From contig OY970187.1 of assembly GCA_963708165.1 (NCBI GenBank), forward strand, positions 62,001-126,000: DNA of 64,000 nt. Reading direction: 5' to 3'. Made by a program: the position numbers and the translations under genes. Source of the stretch: Rubricoccus sp963708165. Lineage in GTDB: Bacteria; Bacteroidota; Rhodothermia; Rhodothermales; Rubricoccaceae. Within the stretch, counting starts at the first letter, position 1; each line of letters opens with the position of its first letter. Of the stretch, positions 17,476 to 26,602 are shown in pieces. Under the pieces are notes generated by a model, which saw nothing but the letters and a program-made list of their open reading frames with translations, made no database searches and was not told where the DNA came from.

Positions 17476-18897
17476 ATGCCTCAGCACTTCGTCGCCCGTT
17501 CCCCCGTCCCTGTTTCCGCCGCCGAACTCTTCGACTGGCACGAGCGCCCCGGCGCCTTTGCGCGCCTCTCCCCGCCCTGGCAAAACGTCTCGCTGGAGCG
17601 CTTCGACGGTATTCGGCCCGGCGACCGCGCCGTGATCCGCCTGGGCGTCGGCCCCGCCGCGATCCGGTGGACGGCCGAGCACCACGCGTACAGCCGCGCG
17701 TGCGAAGAGCGCGACGCCGCCTGCGAGTTCCGCGACATCCAGGTCAGCGGCCCGTTTGCCGCCTGGGAGCACGTGCATCGCGCGATTCCACGCGGCCCCG
17801 ACGCGTCAGAACTGGAGGACGACGTGACGTACAGCCTGCCTCTGGCGCCTGTCTCCGAGCTTGTCGGTGGCGCGATTGCCGAGGGGCAGTTGGAGCGGAT
17901 GTTCGGATACCGGCACCGGGTCACGCAAGAGGATCTCGCGCGGCACGCGACGTGGGAGGACGAGCCGTGGACGATTGCAATAACGGGCTCCACGGGGCTG
18001 ATCGGCTCTGCTCTCTGCGCCTTCCTCGGCGGCGGAGGCCACCGCATCGTGCGGCTCGTCCGCTCGCCAGAGGCCGTCCGGCAGTGGGACCGAGGCGACC
18101 GCGAGCGCGCGATCCTGTGGAACCCGGGTGCGGGCGAGATCGACACCGCAGGATTGGCGGCGCTGGCGCCCCAGGCCGTGATTCATCTCGCAGGCGAACC
18201 CGTCTTCGGCTTCCCCTGGAGCACGGCCAAAAAGCGCCGCATCTGGGAAAGCCGCACACAGGGCACGATGCTGCTCTCGCGCGCGCTCGCGGCGCTGCCC
18301 ACGCCGCCCGAGGTGCTGATCTCGGCCTCCGCCAGCGGCTACTACGGCGACACGGGCTCGCGCCCCACGACCGAAACGGACGCGCAGGGCACCGGCTTTC
18401 TTGCCGAGGTCTGCGGCGCCTGGGAGGCCTCCACCGAGGCCGCCGAAGCCGCGGGTATTCGCACGGTTCATGCGCGCATCGGGCTCGTCCTCTCGCCCGC
18501 GGGCGGGATGCTCGCCACGCTCGGGCCTCTGGCGCAAACCGGACTGGCCGGCTGGCCCGGCAAAGGCGACGCCTTCTGGCCGTGGCTCGCGCTCGACGAT
18601 GCCCTCTACGCCTTCCACCACCTCCTGCGCTCCGACGCCAGAGGCCCGGTCAACTTCTCAGCGCCTACGCCCGCGCCGTCCAAAGTGGTGATCCAGGCGC
18701 TTGGCCGCACGCTCGGACGCCCCACGCTCGGGCGCCTGCCCGCGCCGATTCTGCGCACGCTCGGCGGCGAGGCCGCGCGCGAGCTCGCGCTCAAAAGCGT
18801 CCGCATGGTTCCCGCCGCGCTTCGCGCCGACGGCTTCGCCTACTCGTACCCGACGCTCGACTCGGCGCTGGGCCACCTCTACGGCTCCACCCGTTAG
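17476..18897 (+). CDS. SRPBCC-TIGR01777 (SDR39U1/YfcH-like) epimerase fusion
   Basis: A 473-aa two-domain protein. Residues 1-155 form an SRPBCC/cyclase-like ligand-binding domain (FVARSPVPVSAAELFDWH). From about 165 comes an extended SDR Rossmann fold with NAD(P) motif TGSTGLIGSAL and the TIGR01777 signatures AGEPVFGFPW, WESRTQGT, SASGYYGDTG and RIGLVLSPAGGML. Its physiological substrate is unknown across the family; the fusion is common in Bacteroidota and Actinobacteria. It is followed after 63 bp by an FAD oxidoreductase, with a full palindrome (18909-18926) in the gap. Confidence 0.88.
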   Translation: MPQHFVARSPVPVSAAELFDWHERPGAFARLSPPWQNVSLERFDGIRPGDRAVIRLGVGPAAIRWTAEHHAYSRACEERDAACEFRDIQVSGPFAAWEHVHRAIPRGPDASELEDDVTYSLPLAPVSELVGGAIAEGQLERMFGYRHRVTQEDLARHATWEDEPWTIAITGSTGLIGSALCAFLGGGGHRIVRLVRSPEAVRQWDRGDRERAILWNPGAGEIDTAGLAALAPQAVIHLAGEPVFGFPWSTAKKRRIWESRTQGTMLLSRALAALPTPPEVLISASASGYYGDTGSRPTTETDAQGTGFLAEVCGAWEASTEAAEAAGIRTVHARIGLVLSPAGGMLATLGPLAQTGLAGWPGKGDAFWPWLALDDALYAFHHLLRSDARGPVNFSAPTPAPSKVVIQALGRTLGRPTLGRLPAPILRTLGGEAARELALKSVRMVPAALRADGFAYSYPTLDSALGHLYGSTR

Positions 18898-18960
18898 CCA
18901 TTCCCCGAGCCTCTGGCGCCAGAGGCTCTGCCCTTTCCTTGCTGCGCACCGCGCCTCTCC

Positions 18961-20187
18961 ATGCACGTCGTCATCGTCGGCGCCGGACTCTCCGGCCTTT
19001 GCTGCGCCCGCACCCTGCTCGCCTCTGGCGCGAGCGTCACTGTCTTAGACGCTGCCGACGCGGTCGGCGGACGTGTCCGCACCGATGTGGTGGACGGCTT
19101 CCGGCTAGACCGCGGCTTTCAGGTGCTGCTCACCGCCTACCCCGAGGTGCAGCGCGTGCTCGACCTCGACGCGCTCGACCTTCAGCCGTTCGCCTCTGGC
19201 GCCGAAGTGTGGCTGGGCGAGAGCTTCGCGACTGTCGCTGACCCGTTCCGAGATCCTCTGGCAGCGATCCCGACCGCCCTCTCGCCCGTCGGCACGCTCG
19301 CGGACAAGCTGCGCGTGCTGGGCCTGCGCCAGTCCGTCCGCGCGGGCATCGTGGACGACCTGTGGCAGCGCCCCGAGACGACCACCATCGGCGCGCTGCG
19401 CAGCCGCTACGGCTTTTCCGCCGCGATGATCGAGCAGTTCTTCCGCCCGTTTCTGGGCGGCGTCCTTCTCGACCCGGCGCTGCTGGGCAGCTCGCGCGCC
19501 TTCGAGTTCTACTTCCGCATGTTCTCCGAAGGCGACGCCGCGCTTCCCGCCAGAGGCATGCAAGCCATCCCCGAGCAACTCGCCGAGGCGATCCCGCCAG
19601 AGGCTCTGCGCCTCAACACGCGGGTCGAGTCGGTCACGCCGCGCGAAGTCACGCTGGCCTCTGGCGAGACGCTGCGCGCCGACGCGGTCGTAGTCGCGAC
19701 CGAAGGCCCCGAGGCTGCGCGCCTGACCGGCGTGGGCGAGACGGCTGCCAAAAGCACCGTCTGCCTGTACTGGGCCGCAGATTCCCCGCCCGTCGACCAC
19801 ACGACGCTGATGCTCGACGGCACGGGCGGAGGCCCGGTCAACAACATCCAGATCCTCAGCAACGTCGCGCCCAGCTACGCACCCGAAGGCCAGACGCTCG
19901 TCTCCGCGTCCGTCCTTGGCACGCCAGAGGCTGACGACGCAGCACTCGAAGCCTCGGCGCGCGCCCAGCTCCGCGGCTGGTTCGGCGCCAAGACCGAGCG
20001 CTGGCGCTTTCTCCGCGCCGACCGTGTGACGTATGCCCTGCCGGACCTGGCACATCTGGAACCGCCCGAGCGGCCTCTGGCGCTAGGCTCCGGCCTGTTC
20101 GTCACCGGCGATCACCGCCGCAATGCCAGCATCAACGGCGCCATGGTCGCCGGGCGGCACGCCGCCGAGGCCGTATTGAGCCAGTAG
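18961..20187 (+). CDS. FAD-dependent amine-oxidase/phytoene-desaturase-like oxidoreductase
   Basis: Soluble flavoprotein of 408 aa in the NAD(P)/FAD-dependent oxidoreductase (amino_oxidase) family. The N-terminal dinucleotide fold reads VIVGAGLSGLCCA with an Asp at the second strand (VTVLDAAD), then GGRVRTD. The C-terminal FAD motif GLFVTGDHRRNASINGAM closes the fold. Related proteins include protoporphyrinogen oxidase-like and carotenoid enzymes; the substrate is not determined by sequence. It is co-directional with the SDR gene upstream and possibly co-transcribed. Confidence 0.85.
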   Translation: MHVVIVGAGLSGLCCARTLLASGASVTVLDAADAVGGRVRTDVVDGFRLDRGFQVLLTAYPEVQRVLDLDALDLQPFASGAEVWLGESFATVADPFRDPLAAIPTALSPVGTLADKLRVLGLRQSVRAGIVDDLWQRPETTTIGALRSRYGFSAAMIEQFFRPFLGGVLLDPALLGSSRAFEFYFRMFSEGDAALPARGMQAIPEQLAEAIPPEALRLNTRVESVTPREVTLASGETLRADAVVVATEGPEAARLTGVGETAAKSTVCLYWAADSPPVDHTTLMLDGTGGGPVNNIQILSNVAPSYAPEGQTLVSASVLGTPEADDAALEASARAQLRGWFGAKTERWRFLRADRVTYALPDLAHLEPPERPLALGSGLFVTGDHRRNASINGAMVAGRHAAEAVLSQ

Positions 20188-20388
20188 GTGTGCACCACGC
20201 GCCTCTGGCGCCAGAGCACTCCGGAAACCCTCTTCCCTCGGGGAGATGCGCCCATTCGCCTGCGCTCGGGGCAGGCTCTGGGTAGAGAGAACCAAGACGC
20301 ATCCCCCCTTGGCAGGCCCTAGGCCTCTGGCGCTAGACGCTTTCTACGTCCCCCACAGTTCTGCCAGTCCCCCTAACCCACTCCCTTC

Positions 20389-20835
20389 TTGAAGCTCGTT
20401 TTCCTCGCCCACCTCCTCTCCACCCTCACCATGTTCGGCGCGATCTGGATCGTGCAGGTGGTGCACTACCCGCTGTTCTCCGGCGTCGGCGAAGCGGGAT
20501 GGGCGGCCTACGAGGCGTCGCATCAGGCGCGCATCACGTGGATCGTCGGTCCCGCGATGCTGATCGAACTCGCGACGGCGATCTGGCTCGTTCTCGACCC
20601 GCCAGAGGCCTTCCCGATGTGGGCCCTTCTCGCAGGCGCCGCGATGGTGGGCGTGATCTGGGCCAGCACAGCGTTTATTCAGGTGCCGCTGCACAGCACG
20701 CTCAGCGCAGGTTTCGACACCGAGGCGCACGCGAACCTCGTGGGCACCAACTGGATTCGCACGCTTCTCTGGAGCGCGCGCGCAGGTCTGGTGCTGTGGC
20801 TCGCCTCCCTCGCGTTCGGCCGGACGCTATCGTAG
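20389..20835 (+). CDS. Four-helix integral membrane protein, DUF1772-like
   Basis: A 148-aa membrane protein with about four hydrophobic segments (LVFLAHLLSTLTMFGAIWIV; GPAMLIELATAIWLV; WALLAGAAMVGVIWAS; ARAGLVLWLASLAF). Conserved polar residues inside the membrane (VVHYPLF, IQVPLHSTL, TNWIRT) fit the DUF1772/anthrone-oxygenase-like small membrane family. The start is TTG at 20389; no in-frame ATG lies nearby. The function is unknown. Confidence 0.75.
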   Translation: MKLVFLAHLLSTLTMFGAIWIVQVVHYPLFSGVGEAGWAAYEASHQARITWIVGPAMLIELATAIWLVLDPPEAFPMWALLAGAAMVGVIWASTAFIQVPLHSTLSAGFDTEAHANLVGTNWIRTLLWSARAGLVLWLASLAFGRTLS

Positions 20836-20879
20836 ATGTGCTCGCCTCTGGCGCCAGAGGCGCTCTCACGGTGCGCACA

Positions 20880-20920
20880 AAAGGCAACGCGCCCCGCCAG
20901 AGGACTGACGGGGCGCGAAA
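20880..20920 (-). terminator. Intrinsic terminator-like hairpin after lysM
   Basis: On the - strand CGCGCCCCG pairs with CGGGGCGCG around a 12-base loop (itself a decamer half) and is followed by GTTGCCTTTTGTG. It lies 19 bp past the lysM stop. Confidence 0.6.
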
Positions 20921-20938
20921 GCTGAAGAGCCGCTGGCG

Positions 20939-21397
20939 TTACGCCGGGATGCGGATCTGCTGACCAGGGTAGATCTTGTCCGGATCGCCGATGACCTCGC
21001 GGTTCGCCTCGAAGATCTTGTTGAAGTCGCCGGACTCGCCGTACATGTCCTTTGCGATCTTGCCGAGCGTGTCGCCGCTCTTGATCGTGTAGTAGCGCGT
21101 CTGGCCTACGCTCGAGTTGGCAGGTGCTGCCGCGGCTGCGCCTGCGACTTTCAGGCCGCCATCGTCGACGTTCGAGACGCCCTTGACGTTGCCCGCGATC
21201 AGTGCCGCCTTCTCTTTTGCAGCGAGGCTTTTGGCATCGCCCATGAGCGAGACCTTGCCGTCGTTAAAGTGAACGGTCAGGTTGCTGACGTTGGAGCCGA
21301 GCGCGCGCTCGACCTCTTTCTTGATGGACTCGGCTTCGTTGCCGCCGCCGCCAAATACGTCTTTGCCTTTGTCTTTCAGGAAATCGAGGAGACCCAT
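20939..21397 (-). CDS. lysM: BON and LysM domain protein (Kbp/YgaU-like)
   Basis: A 152-aa protein with an N-terminal amphipathic start (MGLLDFLKDKGKDVFG), a BON domain (VERALGSNVSNLTVHF, GKVSLMGDAKS) and a C-terminal LysM domain (YYTIKSGDTLGKIAKDMYG, IYPGQQIRIPA). It is similar in size and order to E. coli Kbp (YgaU), a potassium-binding stress protein. No signal peptide is seen, so it is cytoplasmic. It lacks genome decamers entirely, as do other likely highly expressed genes here, and is followed by a terminator hairpin. Confidence 0.92.
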   Translation of the reverse strand: MGLLDFLKDKGKDVFGGGGNEAESIKKEVERALGSNVSNLTVHFNDGKVSLMGDAKSLAAKEKAALIAGNVKGVSNVDDGGLKVAGAAAAAPANSSVGQTRYYTIKSGDTLGKIAKDMYGESGDFNKIFEANREVIGDPDKIYPGQQIRIPA

Positions 21398-21583
21398 GGG
21401 GAGAGTAGAAGTGTGGGGGTGGATGAGCGCGCCTCAGAGTGGAGCGCGGGCCGCGTCTCGCGGTTTGCCTCCCACATCTTTCCTCTCATTTTGTTCCGTC
21501 TCTCCCGCCAGAGGCCACGCAAACAGCCTCTGGCGAGTTATCTGGCGAGGTCATCTGGCGAACAGGAGCCTCGCCGGCGCAGC

Positions 21584-22096
21584 TCAGCGGCGGGACAACG
21601 AAAGATCCAGCCGTTGGCCCTGGCCGATTCGCTCCCTGATGTAAGGCGTCAGAGCGAGGTAGCCCTCCAACCGGGTTGGTGAGATATCGAACACAGCTTC
21701 CTCCGTGAACACGATGCCGCTGAATCTGATCGTGTCGTCCGTCCGGGTAAACGTGGTCTCCGATATGCCTGCGTCGATGCTCCCGCACGAATCCAGTTGG
21801 CGTCCGTCTTTCCAGATCTCCGTTGCGTACTGAAGCTCGTATTCCACCGTACCGGAGACGACAGACGCACGGTCGGTGAGCCTCAGCGTCACCCTCCAGA
21901 AGCCCTCGGTTCTCAGTTCGGCGTTTTCGAACGTCTCATTGCAGGCTCTGCCACTGAAGGTCTGTACCAGATCCAGAGATTGCTCCCCGATCCATCGTCC
22001 AGAGAGGTCGACCGGAGGCTCAGGGGACTCCCCCCCACTGTCGCACGAAGCGAGGACGAGAGCACCAACGAAAAGAACGACGAGTGTTTTGTGCAT
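21584..22096 (-). CDS. Hypothetical lipoprotein
   Basis: A 170-aa lipoprotein: signal MHKTLVVLFVGALVLASC, lipobox LASC with Cys18. The mature part (LSGRWIGEQSLDLVQTF, WRVTLRLTD, VSGTVEYELQY) looks like a lipocalin-like beta-barrel of the kind often described as DUF-type lipoproteins in Rhodothermota. It is encoded 5 bp upstream of nothing else on its strand; the M2 peptidase lies just upstream of its start. The role is unknown. Confidence 0.7.
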   Translation of the reverse strand: MHKTLVVLFVGALVLASCDSGGESPEPPVDLSGRWIGEQSLDLVQTFSGRACNETFENAELRTEGFWRVTLRLTDRASVVSGTVEYELQYATEIWKDGRQLDSCGSIDAGISETTFTRTDDTIRFSGIVFTEEAVFDISPTRLEGYLALTPYIRERIGQGQRLDLSLSRR

Positions 22097-22101
22097 GGGA
22101 T

Positions 22102-23985
22102 CTAGAGTGTGTAGTCGCGGCCCTCGTTCTGGGCCTGAAGCCAGTCCACGAGCGGCGCGAAGTAGTCCAGCATGGGCTGTGCCGTGAGGCCGCTGCCGGT
22201 CATGCGCTCCAAGAGCTCCGTGCCGTCCACCGTGGCCCCTGGCGAGAGGAGTTCGGTGAGAAACGCGCCCACGTCCTCGCGGCCGTAGTAATTGGTGTCG
22301 CGCGGGTCCTCGCCCAGAATCTCCGTCGCGATGTGGTCGTGGAGTTGGAAGAGGAGCACGTTGCTGAGCGCATAGTCGTAGTACTGCGCGGCGTCGTTGT
22401 TGATGTGCGTCTTGGTGGCCGCGTCGTTAAACGGCGCGCCAACAGCGGCGCGGGCAGGCGTGGGTGGCACGATGCCCTGATACTCCTTCGCGAGCTCCCA
22501 CCATTTGGCGTTCCACTGATCCTCTGGCAGGTTCTCGCTGTAGAGCGCGGCTTCCCACTGCGTCATCGTGCCCGCGCTGAAGGGGATAAAGACGGCGTAG
22601 TTGAGCGCCTCGCGCAAGAGGCTCTGGATGGGATCGCTCACAGGGTCCACCTCTAGCCCGATGGCGTTCACGAAGCGCGGCTGCATCGCGGCGAGACCGA
22701 GCATGGAGCCGACGGCCTCGTGGTAGGCGCGGTTGGCGCCGCCACGGAGCAGCGGCGGCACGTCCGGGTTTGTGTAGGCGAGGTAGTAATAGATGTGGCC
22801 CAGCTCGTGGTGCGTCGTCTCGTACCAGTCCGAGTCGGCCTCGACGGACATCAGCGAGCGCACATCGCGGTCCAGATCTAGGTGCCAGGCGCTGGCGTGG
22901 GTGTTCTTCTTGTACCGTGCGCCCGCAGGCAGCGGGTACAGGCTGGAGCGTGTGTAGAAGCTGCGGGGCAGCTCTTCCAGCCCCAGCGAGACGTAGAAAC
23001 GCTCGGCCTGCTGCACGATCCACTCGGGCGTTTTCTCCGCGAGGGCGTCATCCAATGTTCTGCCGCTGGCGTCGGCGCCAGAGGCGAGAGAGGCGAGCGC
23101 GGTCCAATCCTGGCCCCAGCGGTTGGGCAGCCAGTGCGCAGGGAGGTACTCGGGGACGGGCACGCCGTACTGCTCGGCGAGCTCGTAGCGCGCCCAGGTG
23201 TGGAGTTCGCGGTAGAGCGGGCGCAGTTCCTGGTTGAGTTGCTCGGTGAGCGCCAGAAGCTCCTCGCGGCTCATGCCGTAGTCGGAGACCTGATAGGAGA
23301 AATAGTCGTCGTAGCCCAGCGCCTGCACGGTTTGGTTTCGGAGGCGCTGGAGGCCCGCGAGGCCCTCGGTGAGCGTGGGGCCGACGCCTTTGGAGGCGCG
23401 CCACACCTGTTCGCGCTCGGCGAGATCGGTAGACTCGCGCAAGAGGCGGTCGATGTCATTGGGCGTGATCGGCTCACCATCCAGCATGAACGTGTAGCCG
23501 AAGAGCGCGTCGTTCTGTGCGGCCTCGGCGGCGATGCGCTCCCGCACCAGATCTGGCACGGTCTGCGGGTTCTGCGCCGCGGCGTACAGAATGGCATCGA
23601 GCTGGCGAGCCTGGAGGTCAGTGAGCGTTTCGCGGCTTTCCAGGAAGGTGCGCGCGCCCTGGATGTTGCGCTCGGATCCGGTGTAGGCCGCGAGGGCTTC
23701 GTTGGCGCGGCGCACCTTGGCGGCGGTCAGCGTGTCGCCCTCGACGATGCGCGTGTTGGCGTCCCACTCGGCGAGAGCGCTGGCGTACGACAGCGGCAAC
23801 ATGCCGCGCGTGTACTGGTCCAGAAACACGTCCACCTGGGCGCGGAGCGCGGCGTCTGGATCGCGGTTGATCTCGGTCGTCGTGCCGACCGAGGTGATCT
23901 CTAGCGCGTCGGGGCCGGAGCATCCCGCCAGAGGCGAGAAGAGGAGCGCGAGGGCCGCGACGGGCGCGGCGAGAAAGCGAGTCAT
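22102..23985 (-). CDS. M2-family peptidyl-dipeptidase lipoprotein (ACE-like)
   Basis: Zinc dipeptidyl carboxypeptidase related to angiotensin-converting enzyme, 627 aa, exported and probably lipid-anchored (FSPLAGC). Zinc ligands are His-Glu-x-x-His in THHELGHIYYYLAY, with the third ligand Glu in NRAYHEAVGSMLGL. Further ACE-family blocks are WDANTRI, GYDDYFSYQVSDYG and KNTHASAWHLDL. The ATG at 23985 is chosen because it begins the signal peptide. It would trim dipeptides from peptides in the periplasm. It is nearly free of the genome decamer over 1.8 kb. Confidence 0.92.
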   Translation of the reverse strand: MTRFLAAPVAALALLFSPLAGCSGPDALEITSVGTTTEINRDPDAALRAQVDVFLDQYTRGMLPLSYASALAEWDANTRIVEGDTLTAAKVRRANEALAAYTGSERNIQGARTFLESRETLTDLQARQLDAILYAAAQNPQTVPDLVRERIAAEAAQNDALFGYTFMLDGEPITPNDIDRLLRESTDLAEREQVWRASKGVGPTLTEGLAGLQRLRNQTVQALGYDDYFSYQVSDYGMSREELLALTEQLNQELRPLYRELHTWARYELAEQYGVPVPEYLPAHWLPNRWGQDWTALASLASGADASGRTLDDALAEKTPEWIVQQAERFYVSLGLEELPRSFYTRSSLYPLPAGARYKKNTHASAWHLDLDRDVRSLMSVEADSDWYETTHHELGHIYYYLAYTNPDVPPLLRGGANRAYHEAVGSMLGLAAMQPRFVNAIGLEVDPVSDPIQSLLREALNYAVFIPFSAGTMTQWEAALYSENLPEDQWNAKWWELAKEYQGIVPPTPARAAVGAPFNDAATKTHINNDAAQYYDYALSNVLLFQLHDHIATEILGEDPRDTNYYGREDVGAFLTELLSPGATVDGTELLERMTGSGLTAQPMLDYFAPLVDWLQAQNEGRDYTL

Positions 23986-24236
23986 AGGTGTGGTGAGAAG
24001 CGTGTGCGTCAAGATACCCGGCCAACGCACCAGTCCTATCGGGCGTGCGCCGCATGGCGCTAGGGAATGGGCGCAACGGCGTGCCCTTCTGGGTGTCCTC
24101 CGGTGGTGGCGGTTACTCTTGGCTGTCACGCCGCGACTCTTTCCTTCGCCAGAGGCTGGCCACCGGGTCGCAATTCGCCTCTGGCGCAGCGCGTGCGCCG
24201 CTGCCTCCGTATCTCCCTGCACCTGCTCCTGTGCCG

Positions 24237-26600
24237 ATGCTCCGACTGCTCCCTCTCGCGCTTCTCCTAATCGCCTCTGGCGCCATGGCGCAATCCACGG
24301 TCACGCTGAGCGGGTTCGTGCGCGACGCCGACACGCGCGAGACGCTGATCGGCGCGAGCGTCTTCGCACCGGGCTTGCAGCGCGGCGCCGTGACGAACGT
24401 CTACGGCTTTTTCTCGCTGACGCTTCCGCGCACGCCCGCCCCCGACACGACGGAATCGCTCGTGATCTCCTACGTCGGCTACGAGCCTCTGGCGCTGCGG
24501 CTCGACCGCACGCAAAGCCTGGAACTCGACGTGGCGCTCGCGCCAGAGGCCGACGTGCTGGGCACGGCCGTCGTCACCGCCGACCGCGCCGAGCGGGCCG
24601 ACGAGACGACGCGGATGGGCACGGTGACGGTCGCGGCGGCGGACCTGAAGAAAATTCCCGTCTTGCTGGGCGAGGCGGACATTTTGAAGGCGCTTCAACT
24701 TCTGCCAGGCGTGCAGGGCGGGACCGAGGGCACGAGCGGCTTTTACGTCCGCGGCGGCGGCCCGGACCAGAACCTGCTGCTCCTGGACGGCGCGCCGATC
24801 TACAACGCGAGCCACCTGTTCGGCTTCTTCTCCGTCTTCAACGGCGACGCGCTGAGCAACGTCGAACTCGTCAAGGGCGGCTTTCCGGCGCGCTACGGCG
24901 GGCGGCTCTCGTCGGTCGTGGACATGCGAATGCGCGAGGGCAATCAGCGCGAGGTGACGGGCCAGGGCTCGATCGGCATCATCGCGAGCCGTCTCACGAT
25001 TGAGGCGCCCATTGTGAAAGACAAGGCCTCGTTTATCCTCTCCGGGCGGCGGACCTACGCCGATCTGCTCGCGCGGCCGTTTATCCCCGAGGGGCAAGAC
25101 GCGGGCTATTACTTCTGGGACCTCAACGCGAAGGTCAACGCGACGCTCTCGCCCAAGGACCGCATCTTCGGCTCGTTCTACGGCGGCAACGACCGGTTCT
25201 TCGGCGACTTCGAAGAGAACGGCGACCGCAACACGAACACGATCGACTGGGGCAACCGGACCGGCACGATCCGATACACGCGCGTCCTCTCCCCCAAGCT
25301 GTTCCTCAACACGACGCTTCTGGCGAGCGACTACCGCTTCGACCTCGGTGCAGGCTTTGAGGAGCGCGAGAGGCCCGGCGTGGAACCGTCATCGTTCGGA
25401 CTCAACTACCGCTCTGGCATTCGGGACTTCTCCGCCAGAGGCGACATCGAGTGGTCGCCCGCGCCGCAGCACGCGGTCTTGAGTGGCCTCGGGGTGACGC
25501 ACCATCGCTACCGCCCGGGTGCGGTGCAGGTGCGGCTGGAGGAACCCGGCTTTGCTTCGCTGGACACGCTTCTGGCGCCCTCGGCACCGGTGAGCGCGCT
25601 GGAGTTTCAGGCCTACGGCGAAGACGACTGGCGCATCTCGGACGCGCTGCGCGTCAACCTGGGGCTGCACGCCTCGCTGTTCGCAGTCGATGGGCGCACG
25701 TTTTCGTCGCTGGAGCCGCGGCTGGCGGCGCGCTACCGCATCGGGCAGCGCACGTCGGTCAAGGCCAGTTTTGCGCGGATGCGGCAGTACGTGCACCTGC
25801 TCACCAACAGCGGCATCGGCCTGCCGACCGACCTGTGGGTGCCTGCGACCGACCGAGTGCCCGCACAGTCCGCGTGGCAGGTGGCCTCTGGCGTCTCGCG
25901 CACGATTGGCGACTGGACCCTGGAGAGCGAAGTGTACTGGAAAGAGATGGATGGGCTGATCGAGTACCGCGAGGGCACGAGTTTCCTGGGTGCGGCGGCC
26001 TCGGATTGGGAGGCAGCGGTGACGACGGGTTCGGGCCGGTCTGTAGGCCTCGAAGTGCTCGCGCGCCGCAATGCCGGGCGCACGACCGGGTGGCTGGGAT
26101 ACACCCTCGCGAACACGGACCGGACGTTTCCCGAACTCAACCGCGGCGAGACGTTCCCGTTCAAGTACGACCGCCGCCACGACGTCGGCCTGACGGTCCA
26201 GCACCAGGCAACCCGAGGCATCACCCTCGCGATGACGTGGGTGTATGGAACGGGCAGCGGGTTTACCGCGCCTACAGGCCGCCTGCCCTCCACGTTCACG
26301 TCGGCTGTAAACGAGTCGCTCAACACGCAAGGCCGCTTTTTCGGCGAGGGGTACACGTATGCTCCTCGCAACAGCTCGCGCCTTCCCGCCTACCACCGGA
26401 TGGACCTGGGCCTGACGTGGAACGGGCGCTCGTGGTGGGGTGAGCACGCGCTCGTACTCGGCGTCTACAACGTGTACGCGCGCCGCAACCCGTTTTTTGT
26501 AACCGCCGAGGACGCCGAGCAAGGCACCGAGGGCCTCTCGCTTCGCGGCTACAGCCTGTTTCAAGTGATTCCGTCCATCTCCTATCAGTTCCAGTTCTAA
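24237..26600 (+). CDS. TonB-dependent outer-membrane receptor
   Basis: A 787-aa outer-membrane beta-barrel. Signal peptide MLRLLPLALLLIASGAMAQ; CarboxypepD_reg-like domain (SGFVRDADTRETLIGASV, VISYVGYEPL); plug domain (PVLLGEADILKALQLLPGVQ, YVRGGGPDQNLLLLDGAPIY, GGFPARYGGRLSSVVDMR); then barrel strands ending in an aromatic C-terminus (ISYQFQF). It imports an unknown ligand driven by TonB-ExbBD. The next gene, 2 bp away, encodes the DUF4249 partner commonly paired with this receptor class in Bacteroidota. Confidence 0.93.
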   Translation: MLRLLPLALLLIASGAMAQSTVTLSGFVRDADTRETLIGASVFAPGLQRGAVTNVYGFFSLTLPRTPAPDTTESLVISYVGYEPLALRLDRTQSLELDVALAPEADVLGTAVVTADRAERADETTRMGTVTVAAADLKKIPVLLGEADILKALQLLPGVQGGTEGTSGFYVRGGGPDQNLLLLDGAPIYNASHLFGFFSVFNGDALSNVELVKGGFPARYGGRLSSVVDMRMREGNQREVTGQGSIGIIASRLTIEAPIVKDKASFILSGRRTYADLLARPFIPEGQDAGYYFWDLNAKVNATLSPKDRIFGSFYGGNDRFFGDFEENGDRNTNTIDWGNRTGTIRYTRVLSPKLFLNTTLLASDYRFDLGAGFEERERPGVEPSSFGLNYRSGIRDFSARGDIEWSPAPQHAVLSGLGVTHHRYRPGAVQVRLEEPGFASLDTLLAPSAPVSALEFQAYGEDDWRISDALRVNLGLHASLFAVDGRTFSSLEPRLAARYRIGQRTSVKASFARMRQYVHLLTNSGIGLPTDLWVPATDRVPAQSAWQVASGVSRTIGDWTLESEVYWKEMDGLIEYREGTSFLGAAASDWEAAVTTGSGRSVGLEVLARRNAGRTTGWLGYTLANTDRTFPELNRGETFPFKYDRRHDVGLTVQHQATRGITLAMTWVYGTGSGFTAPTGRLPSTFTSAVNESLNTQGRFFGEGYTYAPRNSSRLPAYHRMDLGLTWNGRSWWGEHALVLGVYNVYARRNPFFVTAEDAEQGTEGLSLRGYSLFQVIPSISYQFQF

Positions 26601-26602
26601 CC